Position numbers and translations under genes: made by a program
Shown here: positions 44,101 through 54,700 of the stretch, piece after piece
Layout of the letters: the number at the start of each line of letters is the position of its first letter
Position numbering within the stretch: the first letter of the stretch is position 1
The notes under the pieces: model-generated
The model's database searches: none
What the model was told of the DNA's origin: nothing
The model's input: the letters and a program-made list of their open reading frames with translations, nothing else
NCBI GenBank assembly: GCA_947471745.1
Contig: CANJKZ010001153.1
Coordinates: 310,001 to 374,000 of the forward strand
DNA: 64,000 nucleotides
Origin: Closterium sp. Naga37s-1
Lineage: Eukaryota; Streptophyta; Zygnematophyceae; Desmidiales; Closteriaceae
Direction: 5' to 3'

Positions 44101-47100
44101 TGATAAAGACATTGCGACCTCTGATGCCATGCGCATGGCCAGAGAGGTCGAACCTGAGGGTAAGTAATCCTGTAAATTAGTAGTTAGTTAGGCAAGTAGC
44201 CACCAGGGTAAGTAGCCCTGGAAATGATCAAGACATTGCGACCTCTGATGCCATGCGCATGGCCAGAGAGGTCGACCCTGAGGGTAAGTAATCCTGTAAA
44301 TGAGTAGTTAGTTAGGCAAGTAGCCGCCAGGGTAAGTAGCCCTGGAAATTATCAAGACATTGCGACCTCTGATGCCATGCGCATGGCCAGAGAGGTCGAC
44401 CCTGAGGGTAATTAATCCTGTAAATGAGTAGTTAGTTACGCAAGTAGCCCCCAGGGTAAGTAGCCCTGGAAATGATCGAAGACATTGCGACATCCGATGC
44501 CATGCGCATGGCCAGAGAGGTCGACCCTGAGGTAAGTAGTTGTGAGAGTGCACCTTTTTAAGGGCGATAAGCCATGAGCTCCTTACTGTACGTGACCCCC
44601 TAAGTTTAGTATGTGCGGCTCCTTAGAGCAACCAACCCTCCCTCTTAGCCCAACCTTGTTTATCTCCGTGTTGATTCCCGGCCCCTATGCTTGGCATGCA
44701 GGCGAGAGGACATGGGGCGTGCTCACAAAGCTCGACCTCATGGACAAGGGCACCAACGCGCTTGACTTGCACCCACTCTCCCTCTCAACCCCTTCTTTCA
44801 CTCTGTGCTCCCTATGCTGTTCCTCGTGTTTGTGTACCGGTTGGTGGGTGGCATGCAATGCAGGCGAGAGGACATGGGGTGTGCTCACAAAGCTCGACCT
44901 CATGGACAAGGGTACCAACGCGCTTGATGTACGCACTCCCTCTCTGCGGTTTCCCATTGCCGCAATGTCCTTTTGCCCACTCCTTGCTCTCTTCGATACG
45001 CCTCAACAAGCACATGCTCTTTCGCCTGACTTCCGTGCCGCACGCCTTAAGCTTCAAGGCGCCCCCATGAACTTGCCTCCGCATGCCTTCTTGCTCGGGT
45101 TTCTGGTTTGTTTTTGTGGGCGTGGTGAATTGGTGTCAGGCAGGCTGACATCAACCTGGGCTTTCCTCCCTTCCATCCCTGACTTTCTGCACTCTCCTCC
45201 TTGCTGCACCAACACACTTGCCACCAAGTTCTGAGGGCCATGCTTACAAGCCAAGCCAATGCACACGTGGGTGGGTGGGCGTGGTGAACCGCTCTCAGGC
45301 CGACATGAACTCTGCTGTCCTCCCTGCAATTCCCTCCTTGCTGCACCCCCTTCTTGCCGCAGGTTCCCGAGGGCCACTCACACAAGCCGAATTATCCAGG
45401 GGTGGGCGTGGCAAATTTCAGCCATTTGATTTCTTTTGTTTTTGTTTTTTTTTTTCCACACACCACCAGGTGCTAGAGGGGCGCGCATACAAGCTCAAGT
45501 ATCCGTGGGTGGGCATGGTGAACCCGCCTTACTCTGCCTGTTTGTTTACCTTTCCTCCTCCCCCCCACCCGCTCACACCACCAGGTGCTAGAGGGGCGCT
45601 CGTACAAGCTCAAGTACCCTTGGGTGGGCGTGGTGAACCGCTCTCAGGCCGACATCAACCGCAACGTGGACATGCTGGCATCCCGGCGCAAGGAGAGGGA
45701 GTACTTTCAAACCTCTGCGGATTACTCGCATCTCGCCAACCGCATGGGGACCGAGTACCTCGCCAAGATGCTGTCCAAGGTACGGCCTTCAAGGCTTCAC
45801 CGGCTTTCAGGCCGACATCAACCGCAACGTGGACATGCTGGCACCACGGCGCAAGGAGAGGGAGTACTTTCAAACCTCTGCGGATTACTCGCATCTCGCC
45901 AACCGCATGGGGACCGAGTACCTCGCCAAGATGCTGTCCAAGGTACGGCCTTCAAGGCTTCACCGGCTTTCAGGTCGACATCAACCGCAACGTGGACATG
46001 CTGGCGCCACGGCGCAAGGAGAGGGAGTATTTTCAGACGTCTGCGGACTATTCGCATTTGGCCAACCGCATGGAGACTGAATGACTAGCCAAGATGCTCT
46101 CCTAGTTACAGCCCCTGAGGCGCCTAAAAAACGACTCAATTTTGAGGTCACTAAAAAATTGTTTCAATCTTGAGGCGCCTCAAAAACCGCATCGGGACAC
46201 CGAGCACCTGGCCAGGAGGTCTGGCTATTTTGAGATTTGGTGGTTCTACTGACATCTCCAATTTGGGAGTCACTTCTTAGAATTCTCAAAACATCTCCGA
46301 TTCCCGTGTCTAGTTTGTCTTCCTCACATGCTCTCCCTCACATGCTGTCCTTCACGTGTCATGTCCCTATGCTGTGCTGCTGTGCCTGCAGCATCTGGAG
46401 CAAGTCATTCGCTCCAAGATCCCAGGCATCCAGTCTCTCATCAACACAGACTCAAGCTTACATGGGTTCCACTATGTCTCCCTCACATTCTCTCCTCCAC
46501 GTTTTTTCCCCTGTGTGTCGTCTCCCTGTGTCGCTGTGCCTGCAGCATCTGGAGCAAGTCATTCGCTCCAAGATCCCGGGCATCCAGTCGCTCATCAACA
46601 CAGACTCAAGCTTACATGGGCTCCACTATGTCTCCGTCACATGCTCTCCTCCACGTTTTTTCCCCTGTGTGTCGTCTCCCTGTGTCGCTGTGCCTGCAGC
46701 ATCTGGAGCAAGTCATTCGCTCCAAGATTCCGGGCATCCAGTCGCTCATCAACAACAACATTGACGACCTTGAGAAGGAAATGAATGCCCTAGGGCGGCC
46801 CATTGGTGGGGAAGCGGGGGTGAGTGGCTTCGTGGCGTGTTGTCATGGCCTGAGTAGTGTGCCTTGTGGGGTGCCGCTGTGGGGAGTATGTGCCTTCGTG
46901 CATTTGCCTATTGAGCTAGACTCTTTGTGGCTTGGAGATGTCTGCAGGTTGAACAACTGTCATCCCCCAACAATTCACCCCCATTTAACCCCCGCCCTTC
47001 CCACCACAGGCCCAGCTATACACGGTGCTGGAGATGTGCCGAGCGTTTGACAAGATCTTCAAGGAGCACCTGGACGGCGGGTAAGAGGTGGGGGATGGGT

Positions 47101-50053
47101 GGGTGTGTCCTGTGGTGGGCTGGGGGCGAAGGTAATGAAAGGGCCGCAGGCATAGCTATACACGGTCCTGGAGATGTGCCGAGCGTTTGACAAGATCTTC
47201 AAAGAGCACCTGGACGGCGGGTAAGGGCTGCGGGGTGGGGGGTGTGTGCAGGGGATGGGTGCGTGTTGGGGCGGGTGCTTGTGGTGGTGGGCTGAAGGCT
47301 AGGGCATTGAGTGTCGCATGGGGTGACTGATGATATCTTTCAGATTCTCAAAGTAACCATGGTAATCAAGATATCTTGGGTGTTCAAGGAGCATCAGGAG
47401 GGTGGGTCAGCATGGTCTATGTATGGAGCATGATGGATGTCGATTTGGAAGGTGACAGTGGAGTGGAGGGCTTTTGAGGCGCCTCAAAAGTCCTCAAAAG
47501 TTTTGAGGCGCCTCAAAAGTCCTCAAAAGTTTTGAGGCGCCTCAAAAGCATGATGGATGTCGATTTGGAAGGTGACAGTGGAGTGGAGGGTTCAAATCGA
47601 CTCTCCACTCATGAACCCTCCACTCCACTGTCACCTTCCAAACCCTCCCTCTCCTCTCACTCCCCACTTCTCTACTGCTCCTCGATACTCTCATGCTGCA
47701 GTTAATCCTCTTTCACCTCCCATTTCTGGCTCAAGCCACCAGTCGGCCAGATGAAGATTCACTGAGCACTGTGAATAAGACACCTAGGCAAGAGATTGCT
47801 GTGAGGCTTCTCAGATTAAAACTCTCCTTCCTGCACCTGTCCTTCTTTTTGCCTCAGTCGGCCAGGGGGCGATCGGATCAACGCGGTGTTTGAGACGAAG
47901 CTGCCAGCAGCACTCAACAAGCTTCCCTTTGACAAGCACCTTTCCATCCAGAGTACGTGCCTTCCCTGTCCAAGTGACACACATGCGTGTGCGCACTCGC
48001 AACACACATGCGCGTGTGTGTGCACCCTTATGCCCACACACATACACACGCGTGCATGCAGAGCATTGACAGAATGTTGCCGGGTTCTTTCAACAAGCCG
48101 CTTTTGAGTTGTTCACTAAAAGAGTCACTTGAACAACCTTTTGCCACTCATTTCCCCTCAGACACCTCTTTCCTCTCAAGCACTCACTGTGTTTTCTCTT
48201 TCCATCTTCCCACGCCCTCTCCTGTCATCCCTGCTGACATTCTGGTCGCATATGGGCATTAGTCCGAACCGAACCCAACCCCCTTTCCTGTACGCAAACC
48301 TCTACCTTTCTCTTCAAAACAAAAATTGCCAGATGTGAGGCGGATTGTGGCGGAGGCGGACGGGTACCAGCCGCATCTGATCGCCCCTGAGGGCGGATAC
48401 CGGCGGCTGATCGAGAGCGCGCTGCTCATGTTCAAGGGGCCGGCAGAAGCAGTGGTGGACGAGGTGCATTTCATTCTCAGGGACCTCGTTCGAATCTCCG
48501 TGGGGGAAACTACCGAGCTGCTCCGGTTCCCGTCGCTCCAAGCTGAGCTGTCAGCTGCTGCCACCCAGTCGCTGGAAAGTTTTCGGGAGAACAGCCGGAA
48601 GCTGACAGTTCGATTGGTGGAGATGGAGACGAGTTACCTGACCGTGGAGTTTTTTCGGCGGCTGCCCGGGCTGGAGAATTTGGAGGACGGGATGGAGGGG
48701 AAGGATGGGAAGAAGGGGAGTGGGAGTGGCGGGAGTAGCAAGATCAAGGCGCTGAAGGGCAGTGGGGATAAGCTGCCTACTGGGGCGGACCGATACCAGG
48801 AAATGCACTTCAGGAGAATCGGTGAGAATCTTTGAGTCTCCTGAGTGTGTTCGAGTTTCTGGAAGTTCCTGTTAGGAGAATTGAGGAGTGGCGTGAGTAG
48901 CAAGATCAAGGCGCTGAAGGGCAGTGGGGATAAGCTGCCTACAGGGGCGGACAGATACCAGGAAATGCACTTCAGGAGAATTGGTGAGTATCTTTGAGTC
49001 TCCTGAAATGTGGTTAGGAGAGATGTTTAGAGTGCATGTGGGCTTCAACTTGCCCACATGTAGTGAGGCGATTTTTGAGGCGCCTCGAAAAGTGCGTATG
49101 GGCTTTGACTCGTCCACAGTCCACCTATGTGGGCATGGTAACTCATAAATCATTGGGGTTTCACCTGACTAGTCATTTATCCTTTCCCTTCCTTTCCCCT
49201 CGCAACTCTCAATGCAATCTGCAGGGTCCAACGTGTCAACCTACGTGGGCATGGTCATGGAGTGCTTGCAGAATTCCATCCCCAAAGCCGTGGTGCATAG
49301 CCAGGTAGGATTGTGTTGCCAGGTGGTATCAGGTGCTGCCAGGTAGGACTGCCCTGTCAGGTAGGATTGTGTTGCCAGGTGGTATCAGGTGCTGCCAGGT
49401 GGGACTGCCCTGTCAGGTAGGATTGGGTATGCCAGGTTGAATTGTGCTCTGCCTGGTAGCGCTGCCCATGTTCAGGTGGATTTGTGGGAATTGTGGAGTG
49501 CCAGATAAGAATCAGCACTGCCAGGTGGGATTATGCAGGATTATGCATTGCCAGGGAGGATTGCCCACTGCCAGGTAGGTTTGCCCACTCTCCGATAGGA
49601 TTGTCACACTGTCGAATCTGCATGATCTCCCCCTTTTGCTTTTGATGGGCAGGGAGGACAGAATGGCACTAATTGACCTTATACGTTTCCTTCTCTGCCG
49701 TTTTTGTCTATGTTTTGCAGGTCCGGGAAGCCAAGCGGCAGCTGCTGGACTGGTTTTATGCAGTGCTGGGCAGAGAGGATGGAACGGTGCTCACTCAGCT
49801 TTGGGCCCCCCTTAAAGACCTAGTGTTGTGTGTGTGTCTCCCTCTCACTCTCTGTTTTCAGGTCCGGGAGGCCAAGCGGCGGCTGCTGGATCGGTTCTAT
49901 GCGATGGTGGGCAGGGAGGACGGGAAGGCACTCGCGAAGCTGCTAGATGAGGATCCGGACGTGATGGCTCGGAGGCAAGCTGCATGGAAGAGGCTGGAGC
50001 TACTGCGGAAGGCACGGAATGAGATTGACAGTGTTGGATGGGCCCGAGTATGA
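41199..50053 (+). CDS. DRP1: Dynamin-related protein, DRP1 (phragmoplastin) type
   Basis: Fifteen exons: 41199-41336, 41778-41841, 42232-42336, 42559-42660, 42884-42934, 43296-43357 (or the equivalent 43429-43490), 43945-44035, 44864-44928, 45585-45779, 46700-46819, 47010-47080, 47858-47952, 48333-48821, 49225-49304, 49862-50053; 639 residues, phases join. It opens [20 protein letters not shown] like plant DRP1. Motifs: [16 protein letters not shown] (P-loop), [12 protein letters not shown] (switch 1), LVDLPGLTK (G3), [12 protein letters not shown] (G4), [10 protein letters not shown] (G5 region), [20 protein letters not shown] (middle), [15 protein letters not shown] (GED). There is no PH or Pro-rich tail, as in DRP1. 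DRP1 assembles on the forming cell plate and at clathrin sites. Extra exon copies surround exons 6-11, 13 and 15. Confidence 0.94.
41313..41436. repeat. Worn palindrome between copies of the DRP1 exon 1 end
   Basis: CGGTGGCTGTGGTGGGAGG occurs at the end of exon 1 (41,313) and again after CTTTGAGTGGACTAAAAAG (about 41,391). The latter looks like a decayed GAG-N4-CTC palindrome. The second copy lacks the usable GT donor. Confidence 0.6.
42100..42225 (+). repeat. TGTGC/TGTGG-rich microsatellite before DRP1 exon 3
   Basis: Runs of GTGCTGTGCTGTGCTG within the intron directly before the exon 3 acceptor. Confidence 0.75.
43296..43645 (+). repeat. Three copies of DRP1 exon 6
   Basis: Copies 43,296-43,357 and 43,429-43,490 each have a CAG acceptor, 62 nt encoding [20 protein letters not shown] plus K, and a GT donor. 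The third (about 43,581-43,645) has changes ([20 protein letters not shown]) and no CAG acceptor. Since 62 is not a multiple of 3, only one copy can be used per transcript. Confidence 0.88.
43984..44540 (+). repeat. 124-bp tandem array of DRP1 exon 7 end + donor
   Basis: GACATTG recurs at 43984, 44108, 44232, 44356 and 44481. Each unit carries the exon end ([15 protein letters not shown]), the donor GGTAAGTAAT and about 60 bp of intron. Unlike the other arrays it repeats the donor side rather than the acceptor side. Confidence 0.92.
44700..44770 (+). repeat. Donor-less copy of DRP1 exon 8
   Basis: [20 protein letters not shown] is encoded at about 44,702-44,766 behind a CAG acceptor, but GACTTGCAC follows where the used copy (44864-44928) has GATGTACGC. 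Confidence 0.85.
45230..46090 (+). repeat. Partial copies before and after DRP1 exon 9
   Basis: Truncated upstream copies begin near 45,230, 45,370 and 45,475. Two downstream copies of the 3' part follow at 163-bp spacing (the CGACATCAACCG words at 45,651, 45,814 and 45,977). The last ends in a stop just after the position matching the exon end. Confidence 0.85.
46110..46190. repeat. Cluster of intact and worn GAGGCGCCTC palindromes
   Basis: TTGAGGCGCCTCAAAAA at about 46,170-46,186, with decayed relatives at about 46,115 (GAGGCGCCTAAAAAA) and 46,139. Related exon 9 segments lie on both sides (CGCATGGAGACTGAATGAC and CGCATCGGGACACCGAGCAC). Confidence 0.75.
46385..46699 (+). repeat. 154-bp units: copies of DRP1 exon 10 start
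   Basis: [18 protein letters not shown] is encoded at 46,392, 46,546 and 46,700, exactly 154 bp apart, each behind CTGCAG. Only the last continues into the full exon. Confidence 0.92.
47151..47222 (+). repeat. Downstream copy of DRP1 exon 11 with a stop
   Basis: It repeats [20 protein letters not shown] with a donor, but the start GCATAGCTA carries an in-frame stop, so the used exon is 47010-47080. Confidence 0.85.
47428..47590. repeat. Three TTTTGAGGCGCCTCAAAA palindromes between identical 43-bp repeats
   Basis: Perfect palindromes at 47,472-47,489, 47,501-47,518 and 47,530-47,547 are spaced 29 bp apart, joined by GTCCTCAAAAG spacers. The 43 bp beginning GCATGATGGATGTCG at 47,428 are repeated unchanged at 47,548-47,590. 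Confidence 0.95.
48890..48985 (+). repeat. Copy of DRP1 exon 13 end
   Basis: [20 protein letters not shown] and EMHFRRIG with the donor GGTGAGTATC recur about 165 bp after the used exon end. Confidence 0.85.
49031..49118. repeat. Palindrome TTTTTGAGGCGCCTCGAAAA between diverged 28-bp repeats
   Basis: The palindrome (49,072-49,091, one mismatch) is bracketed by AGTGCATGTGGGCTTCAAC (49,031) and AGTGCGTATGGGCTTTGAC (49,091). The two 28-bp arms differ at five sites, so this is an older case. Confidence 0.8.
49310..49600 (+). repeat. Imperfect GCCAGGTAGGATTG repeats in DRP1 intron 14
   Basis: About ten diverged units of TGCCAGGTRGGATTG spread over 290 bp. The unit resembles the exon 14 donor region CAGGTAGGATTG. 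Confidence 0.75.
49720..49815 (+). repeat. Upstream copy of DRP1 exon 15
   Basis: [20 protein letters not shown] is encoded behind a CAG acceptor at about 49,722. It departs from the used exon (49862-50053) after GTVLTQL and has no clear donor. Confidence 0.85.
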
Positions 50054-50236
50054 GGCGTGATAAGTGGTTGGGTTCGGTTGGGTTGGGTTCAGTTTGGTGG
50101 ATGCTATAGGGAATGAATTGGGAAGGCATCGAAGACAATAGGTGTGGATTGGACTTTTAGACAAGGTGGCGACAAGCCAAGAAACGGTGGTTTAGCCAGA
50201 GAAATCCGGGCCCGAAACAATTGCAGCATGTATCAC

Positions 50237-50670
50237 CTTAAAACCGGGGTGCACATTCAGCTGAATGTGCATCAAAGGTTATCCCTTGACTGAGTGGGTT
50301 ACGAGGTGTGCTTTCAACCCCTTCAAGTCGAAATTCGTTTCCCCCCTCCCCCGCAATTTCGTTTCCCCACGCCCCCGCAATTTCATTTCCCCCTCCCCGT
50401 CGAAATTCGTTTCCCCCCTCCCCCGCAATTTTGTTTCCCCCCTCCCCCGCAATTTCGTTTCCCCCCCCTCCCGCCAATCTGTTTCATCCCTCCCGCCATT
50501 CGGTTTCACCCACTCCCGCCATTTCACCCCCTCCCGCCACCTACGAAATGCCCGAAGCTCTAGCGGAATCATTTTTTTGTCGCCCCTCGTGAGCCAATCA
50601 CTGTTTTTCTCCAAACCCCCTTCCCAACATCTCAAGCCGAACCGCGTTGAATGTGCACCCTGGTTTTAAG
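50237..50670. mobile_element. 434-bp TIR element (MITE-like)
   Basis: CTTAAAACCGGGGTGCACAT onward at the left and its inverse at the right (minus strand CTTAAAACCAGGGTGCACAT) give 23-bp inverted ends with one mismatch. TTAA stands at both ends, which would fit a piggyBac-type TTAA target or may just be part of the ends. The interior is a tandem of about 25- to 35-bp units built on AATTTCGTTTCCCC and CCTCCCCCGC. There is no coding. Confidence 0.7.
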
Positions 50671-51707
50671 CTTTGATGCAGTGGAAACAAGAATGTGACT
50701 GTAAATGCGGATAATTCGCTGTTCATGAATAGAGTATGTGTGCTTGTTTTAGCGGGAAGCCTACCCGTTGGCGTTTAACTTTTGCTTCCGCGATCCGGCA
50801 ATTTCACTAGACTTTGGTGAAGCTGGAAGGAACTGCTAGCTCCCTCCTCTGCACGCGCACACACACACAGACACACGGCCGACAAACGAGTCTGCTTTCG
50901 CGATTGGCGGCAGAATGCGTTGCCATTGGCGCGACTTTCTTAGCGGACCAAATTCAACCGGCACATTTACTTTTAGAGCCAAGCCTAGAAAAAATCGCAT
51001 CGCATGGACCAGATCACTTTCAAAGTGGAGCACCCTCATCTCGTCATGTCCCCCTTTTCCTGCAATTCCAACTGTGAAAGCCCAGCCACAAACCTCGCAC
51101 CCGAAATCCTGACTCCACCCAGCCTGTCGGCCCGGCAGCTTTCAGGCACAGATGCATTCCCTACCGTCCGAATCCGAACCGTGTTGCGAATCCCATCTCC
51201 CGTCACCCGTCATGTAAGTTGAAACGTGACTCGTCTCGTTCTGTTCGGGATCAAACGAATAAGCGGGCCGAGGACGACCGACCGTGGATGGAATTGTTCG
51301 GGGAATCTCCTCCGTCGATTCGCGCTTTCCAGATAGTTCACTGCACCCGAAGCAGTTGCGCTCCCAGTCAAAACCAAGGCTGCAATTCTCTCGGTGCTGG
51401 GAAAAACTTCTTCCATTTTCCACTCTTCCTCCTCACGAGACTCTCCGCGTTGACTAGAAAATTCATTGGTTTCTGTGAGCATAGTGGTTTCAGTGGCTTC
51501 CGCATTAGTCTGTGTGTATCTGCCGAGAACGACGGCAAAAACGACTCTCCAATCATCAGTTGACCCACTGATTTTTCCTCCTCACTCACATCTAGTGCCG
51601 CCTTTCACCAACAGCGCCTTCCTCCGGGACAACTTAGAACAACTTAGAACAGCAGGAGCGTGTGACTTGGTTTTTTAGGCGTCTCGGAAAGCGGGACGCG
51701 GTCGCCG
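50671..51707. other. Intergenic region before START-like gene B
   Basis: I see nothing with clear identity. A worn palindrome-like TTTTTTAGGCGTCTCGGAAA lies at about 51,671, just before the start of gene B. Confidence 0.35.
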
Positions 51708-54700
51708 ATGTCGTTCTTAGAAGCGCGCCAGGCACTCGATAGGTCGCTCGCGTCGCCTGCGTGGACCGATCGCGACGCCGTCGCGGCTGCTGTCAGGCGA
51801 CACCTGGGTACGTGCGCAGTGTGTGACGTAACTATTATATTCAGTCTACGCCTCTAGTACATCTCTTTTGGCTATCCCAGTAATGTAAACGGCTGCTTGT
51901 CAGGCGCCGTCTGGGTACGTGCGAATTAGAGACGTTGATAAGTCTCTTTAAAATTTCTTACTGGTAGAGATGTAAGCGGGTGCTGCCAGGCGCGACCTAT
52001 TCCTACCGTCACCCCAAATAATAGCGGAGAGATAGAGGGGTACGTTTAAGATTGTCAGGTGTCGATATTGTCAGGTCAGTCAATGCTGCGCTTCGAGTAC
52101 GTGTGGTGTCCTTTTCGGTTGAAACACCTTAATGCCAGGTTTAATACGGTGGGTTAGTGAACGCGATGCGAATACTGCAGGATAGATTCGGAACAATTCA
52201 CAGGAAGTGTTTGTCAGTCTTTTCGTGCAAAATTCGTTTGATATGATAGCCACTATTGAGTAAGCGCAACGAGAGTCGGACTAGTAACATCGATTTCTGA
52301 GAGCTTGTGACGCCCTCCAGTAGTTTGGCAACCAGTGTAGAATGGTAACCAGCGTGTGCCCCATTTCGCCAATCGTAACAAGCTGTCGCGATTCGCATCT
52401 CGATTCTAAGTCCTCTTACCCTCTTCCAATCGTCCACTCTCTTCCCCCTTTCCCTCTCTTCCCCTTTCCCCTGCGTCCTTCTGCTCTTGTGCCTGTGCGT
52501 TCTTGTTACCAAATGTCGGATGACTTTCACGTAGTAACGGATTGCGAGGAGCAAAATGTCAGCGCCGGTCTCGGTGCAAGCAGCAACATTCTCGGAGAGT
52601 CTAATAAAGGGAACATTGCTCCAAACTCCAGCGCTGGCGGTGCTGGCGACGATGCCGCGGGGAAGCCAGCGCGTAGCGCGCGGTTCTCAGAGAAAGTCGT
52701 CGAGGCGCGGACGCGCGAGTTAATCGACGTGTTGGACAGCCTGCGCACCGCGGGAGAGGCGAATCTCGAGTCGCTCGCGCTGAGCAACGAGTGTATCCGG
52801 GAAGACGGCGTAGATTGCGGCGACGACCGACAATGGCGGGTAAGCGACAACAGGCAAGCGGGGAAGGGCAAGGGAAGGAGGAGAGTAAGGAGCACCGAGT
52901 GTTGTACCGCAAGGGCCCTGAGGCACTGCCTGCCTTTAAATATCTAAACCAGTTCTCCCCGCTTCGGCCTTCCCCTTGCTCCTGTTTCGCAGTTGAAGGA
53001 AGAGGGAAAGGAGCACCGTGTGCTGTACCGCAAGGGCCCGGAGGGATGCGCCTAAACACCTAAACCATTTCCTCCCTCCTCCCGTCTCCCTTTGCCCTCA
53101 CCCTCGTTGCCCATCGCGCAGTTGAAGGAGGAGGGAAAGGAGCATCGAGTGTTGTACCGCAAGGGCCCCGAGGGCACGCCGCTGCACGAGATCTGCCTCG
53201 AAGGCATCATCCATGGCCCTCTTGACACCTGTACGTGCCACAGCCTGCCACGTGTCGCTTTTCCGCTGCTGACACGTATCTGGCTTTCCGTGTGAAGTGA
53301 GTGACATCCGCGAGTGACATCCGTGAGTGACACCCGTGCTTTCGCTTATCACATTTTCCCTTTCCCCTCCCCCCCCCCCCCCCCGGTTTTCTTCTCCCGC
53401 CCGCCCCTGACCATCGTCTCTCCCGTTACTGTCTGCGTCTTTCTTGTGTCATGCTGCAGTGCTGGCAGTGGTGTGGGAGGTCCCGTTCTTCAAAGACTGG
53501 TAAGAAAAACAAAGCCACCTTCTTTTCAACTTCCAACCCCTGCTCCCTTCCAACCTCCTCCCCTTCCCATTTCCTTCCCCCCTCCCGTTATTGCAAACCC
53601 CTCCCCCAACCCCCCCTCGCATACTCCCTCCTCCTCCCTCCTCCCAGACACCTTCCCTCTCCTCCCGCTCCTGGTTCTCCCGAGTTTTTTCTGCTCTTTC
53701 TACCTTCCCGTTCCTTTCCACATGCAAATGATGACATGTTGAGCAGCATTGCAATCCGCGTCCAATCCATTTCTCACCCTTGGGATGCAGCAAAAATTAG
53801 TGCCACGTCATTCATAGACACGTCATTCGATGCCACGTTACCCCATGCCACGTCATCCCGTGCAGGTGGCCTCAGTTCAGCGTGCCGCCCTTCAAGGTGC
53901 TAGAGTCCAAATTCGCCCACCGCATCACTCCGGGCCTAGAACTCAGCTACCTCCAGTGAGTCATGGTGTTGAATTCATCGTGATGCCTATAGCGGGTGGT
54001 GGGGATGTCGATAGCGAGTCAGAAGGGGTCGATAGCACTTGGTGATAATTGAATCGAGTCATGCTATGGCCTCAGTAGGTTGATATGTTACTTCCACCTC
54101 CTTCTCCCAGAGTTGAGTTAACTCATACCTCTCCTTGCCTCCCACCCTTCCTTAACCCTCCTCCCGCCCCACAGGTTCAGGTCGCCATGGCCCTTCGCCA
54201 CGCGAGAGCTGCTCTTTTTGCCTTCATGGTTCACCACAGGTGTGTTGACTCAACTCATACCTCCTCTTGCCTCCTGCCCCACCCCTTACCTGATCCTCCC
54301 CCCTCACAGGTTCAAGTCGCCATGGCCTTTTGCCACGCGAGAGCTGCTCTTTTTTGCCTTCATGGTTCAGGACACTGCCACAGGCCTCTTTGTGGCCTCC
54401 GTGCTCTCGGTGAGTGGTGGTGCTTGTGCTGACTGAATGGTGGTGCTTGTGCTGACTGAATGGTGGTGCTTGTGCTGACTGAATGGTGGTGCTTGTGCTG
54501 ACTGAATGGTGGTGCTTGTGCTGACTGAGTGGTGGTGCTTGTGCTGACTGAGTGGTGGTGCTTGTGCTGACTGAGTGGTGGTGCTTGTGCTGACTGAGTG
54601 GTGGTGCTTGTGCTGACTGAGTGGTGGTGCTTGTGCTGACTGAGTGGTGGTGCTTGTGCTGACTGAGTGGTGGTGCTTGTGCTGACTGATTGGTGGTGCT

